Part shown: piece by piece, positions 24,289 through 33,159 of the stretch
Position numbering within the stretch: the first letter of the stretch is position 1
Layout of the letters: every line of letters begins with the position of its first letter
Origin: Nitrospirota bacterium
GTDB lineage: Bacteria; Nitrospirota; Thermodesulfovibrionia; Thermodesulfovibrionales; JdFR-85
Direction: 5' to 3'
Assembly (NCBI GenBank): GCA_013152195.1
Contig: JAADGU010000072.1
Coordinates: 1 to 33,211 of the forward strand
Length of the DNA: 33,211 bases
The notes under the pieces: generated by a model
Told to the model about the DNA's origin: nothing
The model's input: only the letters and a program-made list of their open reading frames with translations
The model's database searches: none
Made by a program: the position numbers and the translations under genes

Positions 24289-26731
24289 ATGAAACGGTAT
24301 ATCTGTATACATGGACACTTCTATCAGCCACCCAGGGAGAATCCCTGGCTTGAGAGGATCGAGTTTCAGGAGTCTGCATATCCGTACCATGAGAATGAGC
24401 GGGTCAACGCTGAGTGCTATGCACCTATTGCTGTCTCAAGGATAGTGGATGGTACCGGCAGAATTATCCGGATAGTGAACAATTACGAAAAGATAAACTT
24501 TGATTTTGGTCCAACACTGCTTAGCTGGATAGAGTGGCATTCACCACATATCTACAGGAAAATCATCGAGGCCGACAGGGTGAGTATAGAGAACCGCTCA
24601 GGTCATGGCAATGCAATGGCGCAGGCATATAACCATATGATAATGCCCCTGGCAAACAGGCAGGATAAGGTCACACAGGTTGTCTGGGGCATACAGGATT
24701 TCAGGAAGAGGTTTGGACGTCAACCCGAGGGTATGTGGCTTCCGGAGGCTGCAGTGGATACCGAGACCCTTGAGATAATGAACGAACACGGCATTAGTTC
24801 TTGCTCCGGGGCAGGCAAGGAGTGTCAGGCCGGTTGGAGGGGAAGAGTGGACTGATGTGTCGGGTGGCTCAATAGATACCACCATACCCTATCTCTTCAG
24901 GTTACCTTCAGGGGCTGAGATGCACATTATCTTCTATGACGGGGGAATTGCTCATGACGTCTCCTTTGGTGACCTGCTCAACAGCGGCGAGTCCTTTGCA
25001 AACAGGCTCTTTGAGGCATTAAAGCACGGTGGGAACCCTTCACCAATTGTTAATATTGCAACTGATGGCGAGACTTACGGCCATCACCACAAGTTTGGCG
25101 AGATGGCCCTTGCCTATGCAGTTGACCATATTGAAAGGGACCCCGGGGTCAGGCTGTGCAATTACGCGGAATATCTCTCCCTCAACAAACCCTCACACGA
25201 GGTACAGATCATCGAGAATACCTCCTGGAGCTGTGCCCACGGCATTGAGAGGTGGCGTTCTGATTGTGGTTGCGCCACAGGGGGCCATTCTGAATGGAAT
25301 CAGGGGTGGAGGGCCCCTCTGCGTGAAAGCCTGGACTGGCTGAGAGAAGGGCTTGCACGGATTTATGAAGAACATGCTCCCCGTCTTCTGAAAGATCCCT
25401 GGAGTGCAAGAAACAACTACATAGACGTGATACTGGAGCGCACCGGAACCACAAAGGATGCCTTTTTCAGGGACCATGCCATAAAGTCTCTGAAGAGTGA
25501 GGAGAGGGTTACCGCTTTAAAACTCCTTGAAATGCAGAGAAATGCAATGCTGATGTATACAAGCTGCGGCTGGTTTTTCGAGGACATCTCGGGCATTGAG
25601 ACGGTCCAGATACTCCGGTATGCTGCCCGGGCAATAGAGCTTGCCGGTCAGGTCTCGGGACAATGGCTTGAAGATGAATTTCTTGAAAGGCTTGCAGGGG
25701 CAAAGAGCAATATTGAGGAGCTGGGCAATGGGGCGGATATATACAGAAGGTCTGTAAAGCCTTCAAGGGCGGATCTGAAGAGGGCGACAGTGCATGTGGC
25801 CATAAGCTCCTTCTTTGAAGAGTATCCTGAAGACACAGAGGTCTACTGTTACAGGGTGAAGACGGAAGACTATCAGAAACTGAGGCACGAGGACACGGAG
25901 ATTGCCATAGGCAGGCTTCGCGTTACTTCCCTGATAACAGAAGAGACAAAGACCCTCGTATTTGCTGCCCTTCAACTCGGTGCGTATGATTATAATTGTG
26001 CTGTTACGGATTATACGGATAACAGTGAATACAAAAAGATAAAAAAAGAGATGCTCTCCGGTTTCAGCCGGGGGGACCTTGCGGGAATACTGAAGAATAC
26101 CGAGAGATTTTTTGGTCCTGAGCGCTATACAATCAAGGATCTTTTCAAGGACGAACAGCAGAGGTTGCTCGATGTTATCATCAAAGACAATGTTGAAGAG
26201 ATAGAGAAGAACTTTGAGGGTGTGTATGAAAAGAACTCCTTCCTCATGGGCATGCTTGAGGAGTTCGGTCACAGGATCCCCGGGGTCCTCATGATGGCAA
26301 CCGAGATAGCCCTGAAGCGGGAGATCCAGCAGGAGATACAGAGTAAGAGGGTGGATACGGAAAGGGTCAGTTTCCTGCTCCGGGAGATGAAGCGGTGGCA
26401 TATAAAGCTGGATCTGAAGTGGCTGGAGATGTTCCTGAGGCGAAGACTCGAAGAGGAGATGAGGAGATTCAGTGAGTCCCCTGACTTTGAGCACCTCGAA
26501 AGGGTTAATGAACTGCTGACTGTTGTCTTTCTCTTTCCTGTGCAGGTGAATCTCTGGACTGCCCAGAATATATACTACGATATGCTGATGTCTGTATATC
26601 CTGACATGCTGAAGTGCGAGGAATCTGCTGAAGAGGATATCAGGGCAAAGGATATCAAAGAATGGATATCGGGGTTCCTGCATCTTGGGCAGAGGCTTTT
26701 TTTCAATGTTGAGGAGATAACACGCTTTTGA
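24289..26731 (+). CDS. Glycoside hydrolase family 57 protein with DUF3536 (frame break near 24798)
   Basis: A protein of about 813 residues: an N-terminal GH57 catalytic domain and a C-terminal DUF3536 region. Motifs are CIHGHFYQPPRENPW at the N-terminus, SGHGNAMAQAYNHMIMPL, EGMWLPEAAVD with the glutamate expected for the nucleophile, and ATDGETYGHHHKFGEMAL with the aspartate. GH57 enzymes act on alpha-glucans by retention; the DUF3536 group is described as alpha-amylase/alpha-mannosidase-like but is poorly tested. The first frame ends after NEHGISSCSG; the correct continuation is LAPGQARSVRPVGGEEWTDVSGG in another frame, so about eight bases (or an equivalent shift) are missing near 24796-24800. 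AGGAG is 13 bases before the ATG, rather far. Confidence 0.88.
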
Positions 26732-26784
26732 GCCTTTCTGTCTGACAGTCTTTCCGGGATTGCTCAATTAAGATTAATTTGATA

Positions 26785-29040
26785 ATGAAGATACAGGACC
26801 TTATAAATGAACTTTCCGGGCTCTGCGGCATTATCCCGGAGTATTATGACGCATGGGACAGGCTCCGCACTGTTCCGTTTGAGACCAAAGCGGCTGCCCT
26901 CAGGGCCATGGGATATGATACCTCGGACCCGGAAAGGGTTAGGGAGGCGATAGAGGGGATTAAAGAGAAGAGGTATTGTACCCTGATTGAGCCGGTAAGG
27001 GTTGTATCAATAAACGCCCAGCCCGGTGAGTTCCCGTTGTGCATACCGGCTGAAGATGCTGATGAGAGCACAGTTCTAAGATGGTCTGTTACTGATGAGG
27101 AAGACAATACAGAGGTCAACAGCGCGGAGCTTTCAGGTATTCCCCGGCAGACAGTTAAAGAGATTGCCGGAAAGAGGGTTGTTGAGGTTTCAGTTCCAGA
27201 CAGGGATGACAGGCCAACAGGATATTACGATGTAAGCGTCGAGGTCGTTTCGGCAGGACATAACCTGTCAGGGCGGATGCGGCTCATCATAACTCCGGAC
27301 AGGGCCTACCTGCCCCCGGCTCTTGCGGACGGCAACAGGACCTGGGGCCTCGGAATAAACCTCTATGCACTGCGTTCCGGCAGTAACCAGGGAGTTGGTG
27401 ACCTGAGTGATTTGGGGGAGATGCTTCAATGGGTGGGCGGCGGGTTAGGTGGAGATTTTGTAGCGATAAATCCCCTGCACAGTATTACCAACCGGATGCC
27501 CTACGGCGTGAGTCCGTACTCTCCTCTAAGCCGCCTGTACTGCAACATGATATACATAGATATCTACGGGGTTGAAGACGTCAGGAATTCAAGAAGGGCA
27601 ATGGCAATCATTGAAAGCCCCGAATTCGTTGAGGAGCTTGAAAGGCTGCGACAGACTGAACTGATTGATTATGAGGGGGTTGCAAGACTCAAGGAGCCGG
27701 TGCTGAGTGCGGCATTTCAGTATTTATATGAAGAGCACCTCCTCTCCCTGACAGAGAGGGGGCAAGGGTTCAGGCTTTTTATCTCTTCCGAGGGAAAACC
27801 ACTTGATGACTATGCAACGTTTCTCTCCCTCCACGAACACTTTACGCAGAAAGGGCTTTGTCACTGGAAGGACTGGCCTAAGGAGTACCACAGCACCGAC
27901 ACTCATGAAGTCAGGATGTTCAGGGAGAGGCATGAAAAGAGGATAACCTTTCACAAGTACATACAGTGGCTGATAAATGAACAGCTTGGCGATGCATCAA
28001 AAAAGGCAGGGGAATCAGGCATGTCAGTCGGGCTTTACAGGGATCTTGCCGTAGGCTCACTCGCTGACGGCAGTGATGTATGGGGCAGTCAGGAGATATT
28101 TGCCATTGACGTAAACGTCGGGGCCCCGCCTGACAATTTCAGCCTGAGGGGCCAGAACTGGGGCTTTCCACCGTTGATTCCAGACAGGCTTCGTCAGCAG
28201 GGTTACGACTTCTTTATACAGGTTATCAGGGAGAATATGAAGCATGCCGGGGCCATCCGTATCGACCATGCCCTGGGGTTATTCAGGCTGTACTGGATTC
28301 CTCCGGGTATAAAGTCACAGGATGGTGTTTATATACGCTATCCCTCTGAAGACCTCCTGAGGATAATAGCGCTTGAGAGTATGAGGAATCGTGTAGTCGT
28401 GATTGCCGAAGACCTCGGCACAGTCGGCAAGGAAGTAAGGGAGACCCTCCAGAGGTTCGGGATGCTCTCATACAGGCTTTTTTATTACGAGAGGGACCGT
28501 TCAACCCGGGAATATCTGCCCCCGCAGGCATACCCTGAGATGGCGGTCACCTCGATCACTACCCACGACCTTCCCACCATCTCCGGGTTCTGGACCGGAA
28601 GGGATATCGAGGTCAAGAAGGCGCTTAATCTCTATCCCGACAATGAAGCCTGGTTGCGGGACCTGTCAAACAGGCAGGCAGACAGGCAGAGGCTTCTGAG
28701 GGCCCTCAAGCGGGCAGGACTGCTGCCACCGGGAATGCCCGCTGACCCCGGGAGGATACCTGTCATGACAGAGGAGCTATGCCTTGCCATTTACAGATAC
28801 CTTGCAATGACATCCTCAAAACTCCTGACAATAAATCTTGACGATATCATAGGGACAGCAGACCAGCAAAACCTGCCCTCAACCGTAAATGAATATCCGA
28901 ACTGGAGACGGAAGGTCCCTTACAGGATAGAAGAGCTGAAGAAGATGGAGGTCTTCAGAAAGCTCGTTGGGATAAGGGAGAAGCGTGATCAGGCAGATTG
29001 TATATCCGTAAATAAGGGGTATAAAGAGAGACATGATTAA
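26785..29040 (+). CDS. malQ: 4-alpha-glucanotransferase (amylomaltase / disproportionating enzyme)
   Basis: A 751-residue GH77 enzyme that transfers glucan chains between maltodextrins. The N-terminal 190 residues form an extra domain as in MalQ of enterobacteria; the catalytic barrel starts near TWGLGINLYALRSGSNQGVGDLSDL. Catalytic residues are in IRIDHALGLFRLYWIPPG (nucleophile Asp), VVIAEDLGTVGKEVRE (acid/base Glu) and ITTHDLPTISGFWTG (third carboxylate). PNWRRKVPY near the end is also typical. ATG 26785 is preferred over the in-frame TTG at 26779. The last few codons (GYKERHD) lie inside a repeat element, so the native C-terminus may have been replaced. It follows the GH57 gene by 53 bases. 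Confidence 0.93.
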   Translation: MKIQDLINELSGLCGIIPEYYDAWDRLRTVPFETKAAALRAMGYDTSDPERVREAIEGIKEKRYCTLIEPVRVVSINAQPGEFPLCIPAEDADESTVLRWSVTDEEDNTEVNSAELSGIPRQTVKEIAGKRVVEVSVPDRDDRPTGYYDVSVEVVSAGHNLSGRMRLIITPDRAYLPPALADGNRTWGLGINLYALRSGSNQGVGDLSDLGEMLQWVGGGLGGDFVAINPLHSITNRMPYGVSPYSPLSRLYCNMIYIDIYGVEDVRNSRRAMAIIESPEFVEELERLRQTELIDYEGVARLKEPVLSAAFQYLYEEHLLSLTERGQGFRLFISSEGKPLDDYATFLSLHEHFTQKGLCHWKDWPKEYHSTDTHEVRMFRERHEKRITFHKYIQWLINEQLGDASKKAGESGMSVGLYRDLAVGSLADGSDVWGSQEIFAIDVNVGAPPDNFSLRGQNWGFPPLIPDRLRQQGYDFFIQVIRENMKHAGAIRIDHALGLFRLYWIPPGIKSQDGVYIRYPSEDLLRIIALESMRNRVVVIAEDLGTVGKEVRETLQRFGMLSYRLFYYERDRSTREYLPPQAYPEMAVTSITTHDLPTISGFWTGRDIEVKKALNLYPDNEAWLRDLSNRQADRQRLLRALKRAGLLPPGMPADPGRIPVMTEELCLAIYRYLAMTSSKLLTINLDDIIGTADQQNLPSTVNEYPNWRRKVPYRIEELKKMEVFRKLVGIREKRDQADCISVNKGYKERHD

Positions 29041-29048
29041 CCCCGAAC
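29022..29048 (+). repeat. Copy of the AAAGAGAGACATGATTAACC repeat at the malQ 3' end
   Basis: The sequence TAAAGAGAGACATGATTAACCCCGAAC-like (29022-29048) matches the inverted ends of the element just downstream at 29096-29235 and supplies the last malQ codons and stop. Confidence 0.75.
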
Positions 29049-29095
29049 ATCAGGAAAAGCTCTCTTCGAAATTCAGTGATATATTGATATATGGC

Positions 29096-29235
29096 TAAAA
29101 GAGAGACATGATCAACCCTTCACTCATTCTCGTCGGGCATCCAGCCCTCCTCCGAGGAAAGTATCACGGTTCACCCTCCAGGTGAAGCCTTTGTGATACT
29201 TAAAACCGTTCAGGGTTAATCATGTCTCTCTTTTA
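29096..29235. mobile_element. Palindromic MITE-like element downstream of malQ
   Basis: The outer 27-bp arms (29096-29122 and 29209-29235; TAAAAGAGAGACATGAT... and its reverse complement) agree at 24 of 27 positions. Inside, AAGTATCAC (29159-29167) pairs with GTGATACTT (29193-29201), and GGTTCACC with GGTGAAGCC past a bulge, around the loop CTCCA. There is no coding capacity. A third copy of the arm sits at the end of malQ. Confidence 0.7.
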
Positions 29236-29321
29236 TATCGTTCAATGTTGATTTGTCATTCAATCCGGATTGCAGTATTCAATTGCAGAAGTAATAGCAC
29301 GGTTATGAGGATATAAAAAGC

Positions 29322-30170
29322 ATGAAAAGGGGTTTAAAGTTAGGAAAGTTTGAATTGTTCTGGCTCAGCGGCGGGAGATTTGCCATTGATGGCGGGGCCA
29401 TGTTTGGTGTTGTGCCAAAGGTGCTGTGGTCAAAAAAATACCCCTGCTGTGATGAAGAAAACCGTGTCCCGTTGATTGCCTCACCCATACTTGTTAAAAC
29501 TCCCAACACCCTTGCTCTCATTGATACAGGGTTGGGAAACAAGCTTGATGAAAAACAGAAGAGGATATTCAGGCAGCAGGGGGGCTGGGATATCCTGAAA
29601 GACCTGGGCTCTCTGGATATAAAGAGAGAGGATATAGACCTTGTTATCCTGACCCATTATGATTTTGACCATGCAGGCGGAGTGGTTATGATGGTCGAGG
29701 GTGCGGGGCTGGCGCTCACATTTCCAAATGCAAGGCACATCCTTCAGGAAACGGAATGGCAGGACGTCTTAAATCCAAACAGGAGGTCTGTCAACACTTA
29801 CTGGCCCATAAACTATGAGCTGCTGAAGAAGTCAGGGAATCTCGAGCTGGTTTCAGGTGAGGTTGAGGTTGTTGATGGTATAAAGGCCATACATACAGGC
29901 GGGCATACAAGGGGGCATCAGGTAGTGAAAATGGAGTCTGCCGGGCAAACAGCCCTGCATATGGGGGATTTGCTTCCCACGCATGCCCATTTCAACCCGC
30001 TCTGGGTTACTGCATATGACAACTTTCCCCTTGATGCCATTGAAATAAAAAAAGAGCTGGAATCCAGGGGTATTAAAGAGGGATCGTGGTTCACCTTCTA
30101 CCATGATCCGTTTATCCAGGCCTGCAGGTTTGATGAAGAAGGGGATATTGTTGAGGAATGGAAGGGCTGA
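29322..30170 (+). CDS. MBL-fold metallo-hydrolase (lactonase-like)
   Basis: A 282-residue metallo-beta-lactamase-fold hydrolase similar to quorum-quenching lactonases such as AttM/AiiA. The segment NTLALIDTGLGNKLD, the metal motif LTHYDFDHAGG (residues 111-120), IHTGGHTRGHQVV and LHMGDLLPTHAHFNPLW are in the family order. In the metal motif the usual HxHxDH reads H112-Y-D114-F-D116-H117, so the second histidine is aspartate; this may alter metal preference or affect activity. There is no signal peptide. The substrate cannot be told from sequence. The ATG follows an AT-rich run with a weak GAGG upstream. Confidence 0.85.
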   Translation: MKRGLKLGKFELFWLSGGRFAIDGGAMFGVVPKVLWSKKYPCCDEENRVPLIASPILVKTPNTLALIDTGLGNKLDEKQKRIFRQQGGWDILKDLGSLDIKREDIDLVILTHYDFDHAGGVVMMVEGAGLALTFPNARHILQETEWQDVLNPNRRSVNTYWPINYELLKKSGNLELVSGEVEVVDGIKAIHTGGHTRGHQVVKMESAGQTALHMGDLLPTHAHFNPLWVTAYDNFPLDAIEIKKELESRGIKEGSWFTFYHDPFIQACRFDEEGDIVEEWKG

Positions 30171-30283
30171 ATATGATATTAACCCGGCAACTATTCAGCT
30201 GAACTAAATTGGGCAGGCTCTGAACTTGTTTCAGGCCTGGCAAGGCGAATAGACTGCGTCTCATACCATTTTGCCCTTAATTT

Positions 30284-30355
30284 GTCACCCTGAACTTGAT
30301 TCAGGGTCTCATAACCTATTGATTCTTAGAGATTCTGGAGTAAATTCAGAATGAC
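30284..30355. repeat. Pair of small dispersed palindromes after the MBL gene
   Basis: ACCCTGAA (30287-30294) and TTCAGGGT (30300-30307) form a perfect hairpin around CTTGA. Next, ATTCTG (30332-30337) and CAGAAT (30347-30352) form a stem with GAGTAAATT between, the same layout as 13424-13444 but with different, still complementary bases. A similar TCTGAACTTGTTTCAGG sequence lies just before, at about 30218-30234. Confidence 0.7.
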
Positions 30356-30430
30356 ATATATGGTTTTTTTCTGTTTGTGCAACAAACCTTTAACCTGCTA
30401 AATACTCTGTATTTATTTGCCGGTTTAATA

Positions 30431-30461
30431 AAAGAGAGGGGGCATTCCGCCCCCTCTCTTT
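30431..30461 (-). terminator. Strong intrinsic terminator of hcp
   Basis: AAAGAGAGGGGGC (30431-30443) and GCCCCCTCTCTTT (30449-30461) form a perfect 13-bp stem with a five-base loop. On the minus strand the stem is followed by TTTTATT, 27 bases after the hcp stop. On the plus strand it ends in TTTTT too, so it could work in both directions. Confidence 0.85.
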
Positions 30462-30487
30462 TTGAGCATATTTTTATTAAGTAATAC

Positions 30488-32148
30488 TTAAGCTGAAGCC
30501 TTGCTAACCTCAAGACAGTCGGCATCAGCTGCTTCATCGCCACAGAGTATCGCCTTCAGATCCTCCTCCGGCGTACTGATCGGCTTGATGTTATAGTTAT
30601 CAACCAGTACCTTGAGCACGTTCGGTGTGATAAATGCCGGAAGTGTCGGCCCAAGCCTGATATCCTGAATACCCAGGTGAAGCAGGGTCAGCAATATCGC
30701 CACTGCCTTCTGCTCATACCACGAGAGCACCATTGAAAGCGGCAGGTCATTGACTCCCACACCAAAGGCCTCGGAAAGGGCAACCGCTATCTTGATCGCC
30801 GAGTAGGCGTCATTGCACTGACCCACATCCAGGAGCCTCGGTATTCCGCCGATATTTCCGAGATCCTTGTCGAAAAAGCGGAACTTCCCGCATGCAAGTG
30901 TCAGAACCACACAGTCTGAAGGGACCTTCTCTACAAACTCGGTGTAGTAATTTCTGCCGGGCTTTGCCCCGTCGCAACCTGCAACCAGGAAGAAGTGACG
31001 TATATCCTTGTTCTTTACTGCCTCTACAATCGTTCCAGCCACGCCCAACACAGCGTTTCTGGCAAATCCTGTCATTACCGTTTTGCCCGGAACATCGGTC
31101 TCAAAACCCTGCAATTCAAGTGCCCTCTCAACAACCGGGGTAAAATCATACCCTTCGATATGTGTTACACCCGGAAACTGAACAGGCCCTGAGGTGAATA
31201 TATTGTCCTTATAGGTATCAAGGGGTTTCTGCAAACAGTTGGTGGTCATGAGTATCGCACCCGGGAATGCAGCAAACTCCTTGTGCTGGTTCTGCCATGC
31301 AGTTCCGTAATGACCTGCAAGGTGAGGATACTTTTTAAGCCCCGGATAACCGTGGCACGGAAGCATCTCGCCGTGGGTGTATACGTTAATCCCTTTTCCC
31401 TCTGTCTGCTTCAGTATCTCAGCAAGGTCCTTAAGGTCATGACCTGATACGAGTATGGCCTTGCCTTTTTTGGCCCCGAGAGAGACATTGGTAGGCTCAG
31501 GATCTCCATAGGTGCCGGTGTTAGCCGTATCAAGGAGTTCCATTGCCCTGAGATTGACCTCTCCGCACTTCAGGGCCATTGCCACCCAGTCGTTCAGGGT
31601 GAGGTCCTTGCTCAGCATGGAGGCCAGGGCCTCGTGCATAAAGGCATAGACGCCATTGTCCTCCTGTCCGAGTGTGCGTGCATGCACTGCATAGGCAGCA
31701 ACACCCTTCAGCCCGTACAATGTTGTATGCATAAGCGAGCGGATATCCGGATCATCGCTTAAGCTCATAATCCCGACCCGGCCTGACTGTGCAACCATTC
31801 CCTCGTAATCATCTGCCGGGGTGAAAGTAGCGGCATCATGGTCAAGGGTCTTTGAAACCTTAAGCCCATCTCTGAGCTCAACACACCTTTTGACAAGGCC
31901 CGCAATACTCTGCCCGTCGAAGTTAACATTCGTAAGAGTGGTAAAAAGGGCATCTGCTGTAAAGGCATTTACAGCGGGATCAGAAGCGATCCCTTCCTTC
32001 TCAGCCTCCACGGCATACAGGGCCAGGCCCCTTAATGCATGTTCAAGCAGGTCCTGCAACTCCGAAACCTGCGGACTCTTCCCCCACAGACCCCAACCTT
32101 TTCACATCCCGTTCCTTTTGCAGCCTGTTCACATTGATAACAAAACAT
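30488..32148 (-). CDS. hcp: Hybrid cluster protein / hydroxylamine reductase (frame break near 32083)
   Basis: Hcp, a cytoplasmic protein with a 4Fe-4S cluster and a hybrid Fe-S-O cluster, implicated in NO and nitrosative stress defence. The N-terminus reads [22 protein letters not shown] with cluster cysteines 3, 6, 15 and 21 (C-x2-C-x8-C-x5-C, the class I spacing). It then leaves frame, because five Gs (32081-32085) stand where three would give [16 protein letters not shown]. Hybrid-cluster ligands follow: [54 protein letters not shown] and WYEQKAV. GGAGG lies seven bases before the ATG at 32148. An FNR-like box upstream suits anaerobic or NO-controlled expression. Confidence 0.92.
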
Positions 32149-32212
32149 TGATAGTCCTCCTTTGACTTTTATTATCTTTTCTGCTGTAACTGTATCAGCA
32201 CTTTAATGATGC

Positions 32213-32248
32213 ACTATACGAGGGAAAGGATTCCATGATATAAATCAT
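32213..32248 (-). promoter_or_regulatory. FNR/CRP-family operator and -10 box upstream of hcp
   Basis: ATGAT-ATAA-ATCAT (32235-32248) contains the TGAT-N4-ATCA core of FNR/DNR-type sites in a perfect palindrome. A minus-strand TATAGT (32218-32213) lies where a -10 box would put the operator near -36 to -41, close to a class II position. Control by FNR, DNR or HcpR regulators is known for hcp genes. Confidence 0.55.
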
Positions 32249-32381
32249 AAGTTCAGATTTTATTATAAGGATAAGGCTCGTTTTAGTATATAGAAAAGCT
32301 TATCGGCAAAAAATAATAAGCAACTATACTAATTATGGTACAATTTGATAAATACACTGAATAGAATTACGGGAGGAATTT

Positions 32382-32615
32382 ATGGCTTCAAGATATTCTT
32401 TCAGAATAATGTTGAGACCGGAACCGGAAGGCGGATATACTGTTATAGTGCCATCGCTGCCAGGCTGTATAACTTATGGAAAGACAGTGGATGAGGCTGT
32501 TTCAATGGCTGAAGATGCAATACGCGCTTATCTGGAAAGCATGAAAAAACACGGTGAAGAGATTGTTGATGATTCGATGACCCTGGAGAGTGTTTTAAAT
32601 CTGGAATATGCCTAA
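32382..32615 (+). CDS. hicB: HicB-family antitoxin
   Basis: A 77-residue HicB-like protein. The pattern YSFRIMLRPEPEGGYTVIVPSLPGCITYGKTVDEAVSMAEDAIRAYLE is the classical HicB partial-RNase-H fold seen with HicA toxins. It ends soon after the fold and has no clear C-terminal DNA-binding domain, as in the short HicB group. GGGAGG lies before the ATG. The next gene overlaps it by eight bases, as is usual for hicB-hicA pairs. Confidence 0.88.
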   Translation: MASRYSFRIMLRPEPEGGYTVIVPSLPGCITYGKTVDEAVSMAEDAIRAYLESMKKHGEEIVDDSMTLESVLNLEYA

Positions 32616-32805
32616 AATACCGGCGCTGACACCTGATAAAGTTGTTAAAATATTGCTCCGGAACGGCACAGTTATCATTTGATACAGCGTGGACAGAAGA
32701 CCGGACGGAAGTTTAGGGAAATGGGCTTTTCTTGAAATACTTGATTCGTGGAACACGAAAACAGAGATAAAAAAACTTTTAGATAAATCAGACAAAACGG
32801 ATTAA
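32608..32805 (+). pseudogene. hicA: Broken HicA-like toxin gene
   Basis: From the ATG at 32608, overlapping hicB by eight bases, the frame reads MPKIPALTPDKVVKILLRNG, a clear HicA start, then stops at 32680-32682 (TGA). Another frame continues with HLIQRGQKTGRKFREMG, which resembles the HicA LIRQRGSH region but lacks the catalytic GSH histidine. The original frame after the TGA stays open for 41 codons (VDRRPDGSLGKW ... KKLLDKSDKTD) without HicA motifs. Toxin activity is therefore unlikely, leaving HicB as an orphan antitoxin, unless these are read errors. Confidence 0.6.
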
Positions 32806-32814
32806 GAAACTGAA

Positions 32815-33159
32815 ATGCACATTAAAGAAAAAGAAGATTTTATAAAACAGAAGGCGAAAGAACATATGCCGGTATCAAATGAAAAGATATTATGGTCCTT
32901 GCATGCAGTTCAGAAACTAAGAATAGAAGGTCTACGCAAAAAAGAGATCGAGGAATCACTAAAAGATTGTAACATAATCGAAGATTATGATATGAAGGGT
33001 AGGCCACTTCCTGGCTGTCTTGTCCTTGGATATACGGGGTCTCTGCCTGTGCATTCGGTAATAGCTGTCGACAGGGAGCTTGACCGGATATTCATAATCA
33101 CAGTTTATAAACCTTCTGCTGAGAGGTGGGAAAATGGCTGGAAGAAAAGAAAAAAATAA
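32815..33159 (+). CDS. DUF4258 protein, probable toxin
   Basis: A 114-residue protein with a DUF4258 core: residues about 24-40 (LWSLHAVQKLRIEGL), KDCNIIEDYDMKGRPLPGCLVLGYTG, PVHSVIAVD and the closing IFIITVYKPSAERWENGWKKR. The family has an RNase-toxin-like fold related to RelE/MqsR-type proteins and is often encoded beside a zinc-finger antitoxin. That is the case here: the next gene starts within its last 26 bases and begins like a YgiT-type antitoxin. The target has not been established for most members. Confidence 0.8.
   Translation: MHIKEKEDFIKQKAKEHMPVSNEKILWSLHAVQKLRIEGLRKKEIEESLKDCNIIEDYDMKGRPLPGCLVLGYTGSLPVHSVIAVDRELDRIFIITVYKPSAERWENGWKKRKK

Noticed and set aside
25763-26767. Long (334-codon) minus-strand frame opposite the GH57/DUF3536 gene
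   Set aside because: The plus-strand protein is continuous and family-conserved; the opposite frame has no known motif or ribosome-binding site and is a shadow of G+C-biased codons.
32608-32805. Reading the in-frame TGA of hicA as selenocysteine
   Set aside because: The sequence after it carries no HicA motifs, HicA does not use Cys/Sec in catalysis, and other frames hold HicA-like residues, so decay or errors explain it better.
32683-32805. Faint resemblance of VDRRPDGSLGKWAFLEILDSWN to ribosomal protein S16
   Set aside because: The basic N-terminal part of S16 is missing and the match is only a few residues in a degraded toxin gene.
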